A DNA stretch of 13,728 nt. It comes from an uncultured Rhodospirillaceae bacterium (GTDB lineage: Bacteria; Pseudomonadota; Alphaproteobacteria; RF32; CAG-239). The notes beneath the pieces were generated by a model that saw only the letters and a program-made list of their open reading frames with translations, made no database searches and was not told the origin of the DNA. The position numbers and the translations under genes are program-made. The first letter of the stretch is position 1. Each line of letters opens with the position of its first letter. The stretch covers positions 1-13,728 of the forward strand of contig OMQI01000008.1 in the NCBI GenBank assembly GCA_900313185.1, given 5' to 3'. Of the stretch, positions 7,168-13,728 are shown one piece after another.

Positions 7168-7707
7168 TTAATAGTTTTCTGCTCTCAATTCAAAATAGCT
7201 TTGCGGATGAGCGCAAACCGGACAAGCTGTCGGAGCCTCGGTTCCGACAACGATATGCCCGCAATTTCTGCATTCCCAAACTTTCACCGAAGAACGAGCA
7301 AAAACTTCTTTCATTTCCACATTTTTAAGCAATGCTCTATATCTTTCTTCGTGCGTTTTTTCAATAGCGGCAACTCCACGGAATTTAGCCGCCAAAGCAG
7401 AAAATCCCTCAGCTTCTGCGGTTTTCGCAAATTCCTCATACATATCTGTCCACTCATAATTTTCGCCTTCGGCAGCTGCTTTTAAATTGGCAGCGGTATC
7501 TCCGATTCCTTCCAATTCTTTAAACCACAATTCAGCGTGCTCTTTTTCATTAGCAGCAGTCTTGGTAAAAATTTCAGATATTTGCTCAAATCCTTCTTTT
7601 TTTGCTTTGCTGGCAAAATAAGTATATTTGTTGCGTGCTTGACTTTCGCCGGCAAAAGCCGTCCAAAGGTTCTTTTCGGTTTGTGTACCTGCATATTTGT
7701 TAGCCAT
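7168..7707 (-). CDS. rbr: Rubrerythrin (diiron peroxidase with rubredoxin domain)
   Basis: Rubrerythrin reduces hydrogen peroxide in the cytosol of anaerobes and microaerophiles. The 179-residue protein has the classical layout: a ferritin-like four-helix domain (1-135) and a C-terminal rubredoxin domain. Likely diiron ligands are E21 (FAGESQARNKY), E54 and H57 (EKEH), a Glu around position 98, and E116 and H119 (IEKTH). The rubredoxin iron site is C146/C149 (CRNCGHIVVG) and C162/C165 (CPVCAHPQSYFE). The ATG has AAGGA about 9 nt upstream. It is probably a single-gene unit, with a promoter at 7772-7744 and a terminator just after the stop. Its presence suggests a low-oxygen lifestyle. The gene is complete and ordinary. 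Confidence 0.97.
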   Translation of the reverse strand: MANKYAGTQTEKNLWTAFAGESQARNKYTYFASKAKKEGFEQISEIFTKTAANEKEHAELWFKELEGIGDTAANLKAAAEGENYEWTDMYEEFAKTAEAEGFSALAAKFRGVAAIEKTHEERYRALLKNVEMKEVFARSSVKVWECRNCGHIVVGTEAPTACPVCAHPQSYFELRAENY

Positions 7708-7743
7708 AACTTTTTTCCTTCTTTTTTGTTAATCTCTCTTATA

Positions 7744-7772
7744 TTTATAAAAGACCTTGTTTCAGATTGCAA
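7744..7772 (-). promoter_or_regulatory. Putative sigma-70 promoter of rubrerythrin
   Basis: On the minus strand TTGCAA (7772-7767) and TATAAA (7749-7744) are separated by exactly 17 nt and lie 37 nt upstream of the rubrerythrin ATG. The -35 sits in an 8-bp palindrome, ATTGCAAT, which might be part of an operator. No PerR or Fur box could be identified with confidence. Confidence 0.55.
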
Positions 7773-7801
7773 TACAAATCACCGAGGTGTGTATATTTTC
7801 G

Positions 7802-9619
7802 CTACTGAGCCTTGAACTTAATCCAATCAAAAATTTCTTCAATATTTTTATCTGTTAATTCTTTAACTTCACCCATACCCCAAACAGTTTGATAATCAAC
7901 TTCCTTTATTTTTCTATATCCGGAAAGTGCCAGATATAGATTTACCGAAGAAGTCAATATATCGGAATTTTGGAACAAACCGCTGCGAACATACCAATAA
8001 GGCGCCGCCGTCGACGTATTATATCCTTCATAAGAAGATATTAAATAATACAGCGGATTATATAGATTGACTCTCTTCAGAGTGATGCTACCGGCTTTAT
8101 CTCTTTTATATAAATCGGAGCTGAAATCTTTACCCTCAGCCGAATTTTTTAAAACACGTGCCGTATAAAAATCAAAATGCATTTTATTTGCATCTCCTGC
8201 ACCAAACAATAAGTTTGCAATTTTATCCTTATTTACACCGTCAAATGACGCCATCGGCAGCATTTTTCTTTTGAATATACGGTTAAAATCTTTAATAGAA
8301 GAAATCTTTAATCCGTGAATACCATAATCAAATATCCATTTCTTTTTGGCATTAAGAGTATTCAAAAATCTATCTTTAGACTGGATTGTCCCCGCTAATT
8401 TTATATTATCTTGGGCAATCGCATCTTCCTCGGAAATTTCCCAAGATTTTGGTATCATATAAGGGAAAGTATGTGTTTCAATAAAACGTTGTATAGATTT
8501 TTCAATCACTCCTTTGATATAATCATAGTAAGTTCCTTGCTGATAAATTCCTTTTGCCGAATATTGCAAGGTCAGAGCTCTGCCTCTTGCATCGATAAAA
8601 CCGGCACGATTAATGTAATTGGCATATTCTTTTGCCATCGCTTCCGACATTTTTTTCTGTTCTTCTGTCATATCTTTGCGTGAACTGCCCAAAAGCCACT
8701 CCAAGGCCTCATTTGCGGTATCAAGTCCGCTAACCGGATTAAACAATATAACTCCGCTGATATTATCATCTACACCGTTCAATGCCCCAATTTCTTGCAA
8801 ATAAGGCGTATACGCCTTATCATTTCCGGAAGCTCCCAACACGGCCGCTAACAATCCTCCTTGATTCATGCCCAGCACAAATATGGAATTAGTATTTCCC
8901 GGAATACGATCTTTATTACGACGCAAGTATTTAATAGCAGCTTTAAGGTCGGCTATTCCGAGCGGGGCTCCGCTCTCAATTCCCCGAAATCCTATATGAG
9001 CATACACCATCCCCTCTTTAGTGTAGACCGAATAATCTTTATATTCGGTCAAAGCCGGCATTGCCGCAAAATCAGGAGAATCTATTTCAAAAAATATCGG
9101 AGCATTGTTTATATTATATTTGCCTTCGTGTGCTGACGATGCTTTCTCGCAAGAAAGAAAATCATCGGCATTTTTGCGACAAATCAAATAATTTTCAGGA
9201 ACAAACAATGCCATTTTTTGATATTTTAGAGCCGTCGGCGTCTTGGTATAGACTATTCCGGTCTGGTAATAAACTTTATCTTTGGCATTATGAAGCCATT
9301 TGTTCATATCCACGAAATTAACAAATTTTTCTTCCTGTTTTTTCTTTACTTTCTGTTTTATTTCCGCTTTTTCTTCTGTTTCTGCTTTCGCCTTTACCGC
9401 AGATTTTACTTCTTCATTTGCCTCCGATGTTTTCTCTTTTTCCTTAACTGCTTTTGGAGATTCAGGTGTTTTTTCCACGCTATCTACAACATTTTCCTTT
9501 TCAATCTGATGAAGCTCTCCGGTTTGAGAATTGCTTGTACTGTTTTTAGAAAAGCCATACACCAAAGCCCCGATAACGACTATACCGGCAACCAAACCCA
9601 CCAATATTTTTTTATTCAT
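7802..9619 (-). CDS. Membrane-anchored alpha/beta-hydrolase-like protein (tannase/feruloyl-esterase type), catalytic residues replaced
   Basis: This 605-residue protein has an N-terminal membrane anchor (about 5-22), a Lys/Glu-rich linker (about 35-98) and a large extracytoplasmic hydrolase-like domain. The segment from GIADLKAAIKYLRRNKDRIP (221-240) to LGASGN (261-266) closely resembles subtype-B tannase/feruloyl esterase enzymes as I recall them. Those have G-x-S-x-G-G at the nucleophile elbow; here it is G-M-N-Q-G-G, with Asn252 (codon 8864-8866) in place of Ser. Near the end, where relatives have W-x3-H, it has WGMGE, with Glu584 in place of His. It is probably a pseudoenzyme used for binding, or uses another mechanism. 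The ATG at 9619 has GGAG 7 nt upstream; an ATG at 9661 would add 14 residues before the anchor and lacks support. It lies downstream of the TPR lipoprotein gene on the same strand. Confidence 0.75.
   Translation of the reverse strand: MNKKILVGLVAGIVVIGALVYGFSKNSTSNSQTGELHQIEKENVVDSVEKTPESPKAVKEKEKTSEANEEVKSAVKAKAETEEKAEIKQKVKKKQEEKFVNFVDMNKWLHNAKDKVYYQTGIVYTKTPTALKYQKMALFVPENYLICRKNADDFLSCEKASSAHEGKYNINNAPIFFEIDSPDFAAMPALTEYKDYSVYTKEGMVYAHIGFRGIESGAPLGIADLKAAIKYLRRNKDRIPGNTNSIFVLGMNQGGLLAAVLGASGNDKAYTPYLQEIGALNGVDDNISGVILFNPVSGLDTANEALEWLLGSSRKDMTEEQKKMSEAMAKEYANYINRAGFIDARGRALTLQYSAKGIYQQGTYYDYIKGVIEKSIQRFIETHTFPYMIPKSWEISEEDAIAQDNIKLAGTIQSKDRFLNTLNAKKKWIFDYGIHGLKISSIKDFNRIFKRKMLPMASFDGVNKDKIANLLFGAGDANKMHFDFYTARVLKNSAEGKDFSSDLYKRDKAGSITLKRVNLYNPLYYLISSYEGYNTSTAAPYWYVRSGLFQNSDILTSSVNLYLALSGYRKIKEVDYQTVWGMGEVKELTDKNIEEIFDWIKFKAQ
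8801..8820. repeat. Perfect 20-bp palindrome inside the hydrolase-like gene
   Basis: ATAAGGCGTA is followed directly by its reverse complement TACGCCTTAT with no spacer. It codes for KAYTPY in the gene. In DNA it could be a dimer-binding site or small cruciform. In RNA it would form only a short hairpin after opening the centre. There is no nearby T-tract, so it is not a terminator. Confidence 0.9.
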
Positions 9620-9635
9620 TAATTTTCTCCGTTGA

Positions 9636-9663
9636 ATAATACCATAACTTGAACCTATCACAA
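9636..9663 (-). promoter_or_regulatory. Weak promoter candidate for the hydrolase-like gene
   Basis: On the minus strand TTGTGA (9663-9658) and TATTAT (9641-9636) have 16 nt between them. The predicted start of transcription would fall close to the GGAG ribosome site (9630-9627), which argues against it. The gene may instead be read from the TPR lipoprotein promoter, since no terminator is seen in the 94-bp spacer. Confidence 0.25.
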
Positions 9664-9713
9664 AAAATAACAGGTTTTAAGTTAAATTTTGATATTTACA
9701 CAATCGATGTTTT

Positions 9714-11585
9714 TTATTTATCGTCCGCTAATGTTGCGTTTTGCAATAATTCCAATATTTCCGGATTTTTCACTTCAAACGTAATGTTGGAATGAATTCC
9801 GTTTTCTATCTTATCCTTTATTTTTTGTTTATCTAAGGTATCCGCATCTTCTTTCAAATCCAATGCGTGATTCCATTGGAAAACTGCTTCATTTTTTCTG
9901 CCGGCAAGCCAATAAGCATCGCCCAAGTGGTCATTAATAACCGCATTACCCGGATTCATTGCCGCAGCTTGTTCTAAAAATTCCACTGCTTTGGTATACA
10001 TACCAAGTCTAAAATATATCCAGCCCATACTGTCAATAATGTGCCCTTCATAAGGATATTTTTGATACGCCTCCAAAATCATCTTTGCGGCTTGTTCTAT
10101 ATTTCTGCCCTGCTCCAACCAAGAATATCCCAAATAATTCATAACATCCGGATTCTGATTGCTGAGTAACAATGCTTTTTGCAAATTCTGTTCCGCTTTT
10201 GTTTTTTGATTGAGTTTATCATAAGAAACCGCTAAAGCGTAATATATTGGCCATATCTCACGGTCATTAGTATCTGCGGATTGTATGGCTTTCAAATAAT
10301 AATCTACGGCTTCGTCGTGTCTGTTCATATTGCCGTATATAGTTCCCAAATCGCTCAAAAGTTGGGTATTATCAGGATAATCCTCCAACAACAATTTTAT
10401 TTGCTTTTCAGCTTCATCATATTCCTTCAAAGTATTCAAATTCTCGATTATCTTGGCACGAGCAATAAAATATGAACCCGAGTTTTTACCTACTTGCTGA
10501 TAATACTTGTTTGCCTCCTTTAAAAGCCCTATTTCTTCCAAAACATTGGCTAATGCAATTTTAGAAATGTCATAATCCGGATTTAAATATGAAGCGGCAG
10601 CAATGTATATTTGTGCAAATTCGGTTCCGCCCACCGAAGAACGGAAAATCGTACCTATATTAAACAATGCCTCAGCTAAACCTTTTTGCGGAGTATCTAT
10701 AATTGCCGGTGAATTTTCGTGGGTGGTTTCTATTTTATGGTCTATATTATCAAGCAAAATCGACAGCAAACCGTTATCATTATAGCGTGTAAATATTTTT
10801 TTTGCGGTATCTTTATCACCGTTACGAACGTAAAAATCGGTAATTACCTCAAGTAAACGGTAAGTTACGCTCTGATAATGATTTTTTACTATATCTCCAA
10901 ACATTTCCTGAGCTTTTTCTTTGTTACCCAAATAATCATAAATCATTCCCTTATGGAACAATTCCATTGTTTCCAAAGCCGGATCTTTTTCTATTTTATC
11001 AATACTGGCAATTGCCTGTTCTTCATTTTTTTCTCCGGCGTATGCCCAAGCCTCAAACAATGGATTAATGAGTGTTGTATGTGCTTTATCTTTTATAAGC
11101 ATAATATTTTCCCGTGATTGGGCATATTTGCCGTCCGCAAAATCTTTAATCGCCACTATCAACGGAGCAATGCTTTCGGTATTTCCCAGTTCAATTTCTT
11201 TCTGTGCGTATGGTGTGGCTTCTTTAATTTGCCCCAACGAACTTAATATAACATATACGGTTCGATTTATGTTACTGTTTGACGCATCTTTATCTATAAC
11301 TATTTTGTAATATTCTGCCGCATTATCAAAATCTTGGCGCAAATGTGCAACCCGAGCCGCCAAATAAGCACCATATAATGAATTGGTTCCATAATAAGAA
11401 AATGTCTTATCCTGATTACGTTTAATGGTAAAATTATCGGTTTTCCAATAACCGTTCTTATCAAAGTGCGGTGTAACAACCACTTTCTCGTCACCGGTAA
11501 AATTGAATATATTTCTTGAACAAGCCAATACGGTAATTGTTACAAATCCTACAGCAAACAAAAATCTTATCATAAACTTTTTCAT
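9714..11585 (-). CDS. TPR-repeat lipoprotein
   Basis: This 623-residue protein starts with a lipoprotein signal (MKKFMIRFLFAVGFVTITVLAC) with the lipidated Cys at 22 and Ser at +2, which in Gram-negatives favours the outer membrane. Nearly all the rest, from about residue 70, is a string of TPR helix pairs (for example AEYYKIVIDKDASN, AVDYYLKAIQSADTN). The last repeats carry DSMGWIYFRLG (518-528) and NDHLGDAYWLAGR (551-563), a signature I recognise from conserved alphaproteobacterial TPR proteins. TPR arrays bind other proteins; the partner is unknown. The ATG has an AGGA site 9 nt upstream and a good promoter at 11650-11621. It is divergent from the uracil-DNA glycosylase. From memory, homologues are often near uracil-DNA glycosylase genes in alphaproteobacteria, which fits. 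Confidence 0.85.
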   Translation of the reverse strand: MKKFMIRFLFAVGFVTITVLACSRNIFNFTGDEKVVVTPHFDKNGYWKTDNFTIKRNQDKTFSYYGTNSLYGAYLAARVAHLRQDFDNAAEYYKIVIDKDASNSNINRTVYVILSSLGQIKEATPYAQKEIELGNTESIAPLIVAIKDFADGKYAQSRENIMLIKDKAHTTLINPLFEAWAYAGEKNEEQAIASIDKIEKDPALETMELFHKGMIYDYLGNKEKAQEMFGDIVKNHYQSVTYRLLEVITDFYVRNGDKDTAKKIFTRYNDNGLLSILLDNIDHKIETTHENSPAIIDTPQKGLAEALFNIGTIFRSSVGGTEFAQIYIAAASYLNPDYDISKIALANVLEEIGLLKEANKYYQQVGKNSGSYFIARAKIIENLNTLKEYDEAEKQIKLLLEDYPDNTQLLSDLGTIYGNMNRHDEAVDYYLKAIQSADTNDREIWPIYYALAVSYDKLNQKTKAEQNLQKALLLSNQNPDVMNYLGYSWLEQGRNIEQAAKMILEAYQKYPYEGHIIDSMGWIYFRLGMYTKAVEFLEQAAAMNPGNAVINDHLGDAYWLAGRKNEAVFQWNHALDLKEDADTLDKQKIKDKIENGIHSNITFEVKNPEILELLQNATLADDK

Positions 11586-11620
11586 AACCTTTTTCCTGTT
11601 TCAGAATACCTCGTCTGCGT

Positions 11621-11650
11621 ATTATACACAAAAAATATTATTAATGTGTA
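11621..11650 (-). promoter_or_regulatory. Putative sigma-70 promoter of the TPR lipoprotein gene
   Basis: On the minus strand there is a perfect TATAAT (11626-11621) with TACACA (11650-11645) 18 nt upstream. An inverted repeat TACACA-N14-TGTGTA (11625-11650) overlaps both elements and could be an operator, although its arms are only 6 bp. Confidence 0.55.
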
Positions 11651-11665
11651 AATACTCTCTTTCTG

Positions 11666-11694
11666 TTGCAAAAAAAAGTATTTGCATATATATT
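11666..11694 (+). promoter_or_regulatory. Putative sigma-70 promoter of the uracil-DNA glycosylase gene
   Basis: TTGCAA (11666-11671) and TATATT (11689-11694) are 17 nt apart. Transcription would start near 11701, after the upstream candidate start codons (TTG 11666, ATG 11699), which supports ATG 11714 as the real start. The leader would be only about a dozen bases. It is back to back with the TPR lipoprotein promoter. Confidence 0.5.
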
Positions 11695-11713
11695 TCGTAT
11701 GAATAGGGGTAAA

Positions 11714-12490
11714 ATGAAGAACGCAACCGAAATATTAAATTGGTATAAATTGGCCGGAATTGACACCATTACGGCCGATGAACCATATAATGCGTTACAA
11801 CAAGATACCCACTCTGAAACAACTAATAAAGTCACCGATGCTACTGCTTTAAGGCCGGCAACCACTCTTTTAGCTCAGGAAAATGCCACGGCCTGCATAA
11901 ATGCCAAAGAAGAATGCGCCAAAGCATCTACTTTAAGCGAACTTAAAAATATTTTAGACCGTTTTGAAGGTTGTTCTTTAAAATTTTCGGCCAACTCTAC
12001 TGTTTTTGGTGATGGAAATCCCAATGCACAAGTTATGTTGATCGGTGAGGCTCCTGGAGCAGATGAAGACAGAATGGGTAAACCTTTTGTTGGACGTAGC
12101 GGACAATTATTGGAGAAAATGTTGGCGTCTGTCGGATTAAACCGTAAAGATTGCTACATATCCAACATTTTACCTTGGCGCCCGCCGGGAAACCGTACTC
12201 CGACTGATGGAGAAATTGCCGTTTGTCTGCCTTTTTTGTTGCGCCAAATTGAGCTGATTGAACCCAAAATAATCTTTCTTTTAGGAGCCAGCGCCGCCAA
12301 TGCCGTACTGAATAACAACGCAAGCATATCTTCTATGCGTGGAAAATTACTGGAGCTGCAATTGGAAAACGGGAAAAAAATAAATGCTTTAGCCAGTTTC
12401 CATCCGGCTTATTTATTGAGAAGCAGCGCACAAAAAGCAAAATCGTGGAGTGATTTACTGCGATTAAAACGTTATTTGCAAGAGGAATAA
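11714..12490 (+). CDS. Uracil-DNA glycosylase, family 4-like
   Basis: This enzyme removes uracil from DNA to start base-excision repair. The 258-residue protein has an N-terminal extension (1-85) and a UDG domain with motif GEAPGADEDRMGKPFVGRSG (111-130), the WRPPGNRTPT segment (155-164) and the C-terminal HPAYLLR (230-236). Family-4 enzymes bind a 4Fe-4S cluster with four cysteines (CxxC, C, C). Here only C87 and C171 occupy those places; the other two positions are Lys90 and Trp155. The W version is, as I recall, common in alphaproteobacterial homologues, so it is a lineage trait rather than damage, and cluster binding is doubtful. The start ATG at 11714 has AGGGG 4 nt upstream and gives the usual MxxATEILNWYxxAG-type N-terminus. 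It is divergent from the TPR lipoprotein gene. Confidence 0.9.
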   Translation: MKNATEILNWYKLAGIDTITADEPYNALQQDTHSETTNKVTDATALRPATTLLAQENATACINAKEECAKASTLSELKNILDRFEGCSLKFSANSTVFGDGNPNAQVMLIGEAPGADEDRMGKPFVGRSGQLLEKMLASVGLNRKDCYISNILPWRPPGNRTPTDGEIAVCLPFLLRQIELIEPKIIFLLGASAANAVLNNNASISSMRGKLLELQLENGKKINALASFHPAYLLRSSAQKAKSWSDLLRLKRYLQEE

Positions 12491-12565
12491 TTTAAAAAAT
12501 TTAAGAAAAATTAAATAATAATGATTTATGCTGGGGGCAGATTTAATACTTTATGGAGTAAAAAA

Positions 12566-13258
12566 ATGAATTTAATCAGTAAGTTTATAGCATCCGGATT
12601 GGCTTGCGGTATGGTTTTAGCTTCAACAAGTTTAGCTAGAGCAGATGAGGCAACTTCCAGAAGCAACGGAATTATTTTCCGTATTGAAAACATTAAGCCT
12701 ATTACCAATGAAGAAGGTATGACATCTCAATGCGAATTTTACGTAACTGTATACAATCGTATGGATAAAGATGTTAAAGAAGCTGAACTTTCTTTGGCTT
12801 GGACTGATAATGTTTCCGCAAAATACAAAGTAGAAAATAATAAGTTGCAAGTCGAAAAGGATAAGGAAAAAGCTAAATTTGTTGTGAGCAAAACCGTTAC
12901 ATTAAAAGAAATTGCCCCGCATCAACAAAAAAGCTTTAAAGAAGTTGTTGATACCGACAAATGCTTCTTACTGTTTGATCAGGTAGAATATAAGGTTCCT
13001 TCCTGCTTTGCCGGCGGTGACGACGTTAAAATGAAAAACAATAAACGTATGAGTAACGGTTCCTGCACCGGTATGTTTGATTATATTAATTCACAAAATC
13101 CTGAATACTATTCAGAATTTAAAGATGTTCCTGAGAGTGATTTACAAAAGATGGCTGAAGAACAGGATAAGTCAGAAACTCAAGCAATTGAGGACTTATA
13201 CAAATCAACTGTTGAAAATATGGATAAAGTATCAAAAAATCTGCGCAAAATAAGGTAA
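12566..13258 (+). CDS. Secreted protein of unknown function, first of a paralogous pair
   Basis: This 230-residue protein has a clear signal peptide (about 1-26, ending SLARA before DEATS), so it is exported to the periplasm or beyond. The mature part has four cysteines (C56, C133, C147, C167), which could form two disulfides, and a beta-rich look in the first half (FRIENI, CEFYVTVYN, AELSLAW). The last 60 residues are charged and probably helical. I do not recognise a family. The ATG at 12566 has GGAG 7 nt upstream; an earlier ATG at 12521 would place 15 residues before the signal and was rejected. The next gene begins 3 nt after its stop and appears to be homologous. The 75-bp AT-rich spacer after the UDG gene shows no clear promoter or terminator. 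Confidence 0.85.
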   Translation: MNLISKFIASGLACGMVLASTSLARADEATSRSNGIIFRIENIKPITNEEGMTSQCEFYVTVYNRMDKDVKEAELSLAWTDNVSAKYKVENNKLQVEKDKEKAKFVVSKTVTLKEIAPHQQKSFKEVVDTDKCFLLFDQVEYKVPSCFAGGDDVKMKNNKRMSNGSCTGMFDYINSQNPEYYSEFKDVPESDLQKMAEEQDKSETQAIEDLYKSTVENMDKVSKNLRKIR

Positions 13259-13261
13259 AAA

Positions 13262-13728
13262 ATGACTAAGCTCTTTATAAAAACATTATTCGCTTTTTTA
13301 CTGGTAGGCGGAATTGCCAATGCTCAGACTTTTGCACCGAGTGCAAACACAAATACAAAAGTGCAAAATTCCGATGCTGAGGTAAAAAAACAACCGGTTG
13401 CTGATTATAAAGACAGTTTCACTAATGCTGCTTCCTCAGAGGATAATTCCTCCGAGAAAGGAGAGTTCGTAAACACTGTGCAAAAAAACTTCGGTGATGA
13501 AAAACAGGAAGAAGAAAAAAAATACAATAACAGTCTCGGAAAAGTATACCAGTTTCGTATAGAAAACGGAAAAATGGTTTTTGATGAAGAGCGCAAAATT
13601 TTGGTTTATTACGAAAACTATAAAGTCGAGCGGGGTATGGACAACATAGTCCGTTGCTCAATGCGTATATATGTTCTTAATGATTTGACCGAACGTATCA
13701 GCAGTTTAGCTCTGAAACTCAAATGGCC
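13262..13728 (+). CDS. Secreted protein of unknown function, second of the pair, cut by window edge
   Basis: An open frame runs from ATG 13262 to the window end with no stop (155 residues visible). It starts with a signal peptide (MTKLFIKTLFAFLLVGGIANA, cleavage before QT). A polar, low-complexity segment rich in Ser, Asn, Glu and Lys follows (22-92). Then comes a part resembling the upstream protein: FRIEN (98-102), C132, N140 and W155. The spacing Cys-7-Asn-14-Trp is the same as in the upstream protein (C56, N64, W79). AAGG lies 6 nt before the ATG, and the gap to the previous gene is 3 nt, so they are co-transcribed. The rest of the domain is beyond the window. Function is not known; secreted envelope partners are a reasonable guess. 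Confidence 0.85.
   Translation, partial: MTKLFIKTLFAFLLVGGIANAQTFAPSANTNTKVQNSDAEVKKQPVADYKDSFTNAASSEDNSSEKGEFVNTVQKNFGDEKQEEEKKYNNSLGKVYQFRIENGKMVFDEERKILVYYENYKVERGMDNIVRCSMRIYVLNDLTERISSLALKLKW

Noticed and set aside
9620..9661. Earlier ATG for the hydrolase-like gene
   Set aside because: It would place 14 extra polar residues before the membrane anchor, while ATG 9619 has GGAG 7 nt upstream.
12596..12610. Possible lipobox (GLAC) in the first secreted protein
   Set aside because: The -3 residue is Gly, and the hydrophobic stretch continues past the Cys to a good ARA signal-peptidase I site.

Overview
The window looks like a low-GC, Gram-negative alphaproteobacterial chromosome segment. 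Evidence for this: a tolQRA cluster (cell-envelope energy transduction), a lipoprotein with TPR repeats and the DSMGW / NDHLGDAYW signature that I associate with alphaproteobacteria, and a family-4-like uracil-DNA glycosylase with the WRPPGNRTPT version of its central motif. GC is low by eye (AT-rich spacers, A/T-ending codons). A host-associated or uncultured lineage fits, but I cannot name a genus. There are no IS elements, tRNAs, rRNAs or CRISPR arrays, and coding density is very high.

Layout. Bases 1-3334 are all on the minus strand and read right to left: a prepilin-peptidase-like membrane protein (3334-2621), a tandem AAA ATPase translationally linked to it (2607-766), then groES (676-389) and the 5' part of groEL (377-1, cut by the window edge). 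A divergent spacer separates these from tolQ-tolR-tolA on the plus strand (3489-5702). tolA ends 6 bp from the end of a convergent GT-C type glycosyltransferase (7106-5709). Further right on the minus strand are rubrerythrin (7707-7168, with its own promoter and a clear terminator), a membrane-anchored alpha/beta-hydrolase-like protein whose expected catalytic Ser and His are replaced (9619-7802), and a TPR lipoprotein (11585-9714). Divergent from the last is a uracil-DNA glycosylase (11714-12490), followed by two adjacent secreted proteins of unknown function (12566-13258, and 13262 to the window edge) that appear to be paralogues.

How the genes fit together: much of the window concerns the cell envelope (Tol motor, lipoprotein, membrane glycosyltransferase, anchored pseudo-hydrolase, exported pair), alongside stress functions (GroESL, rubrerythrin, UDG). 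I see no single complete new system. The parts most worth a second look are the exported paralogue pair, the hydrolase with a missing catalytic triad, the prepilin peptidase without zinc cysteines paired with an AAA ATPase, and the tol cluster without tolB and pal.
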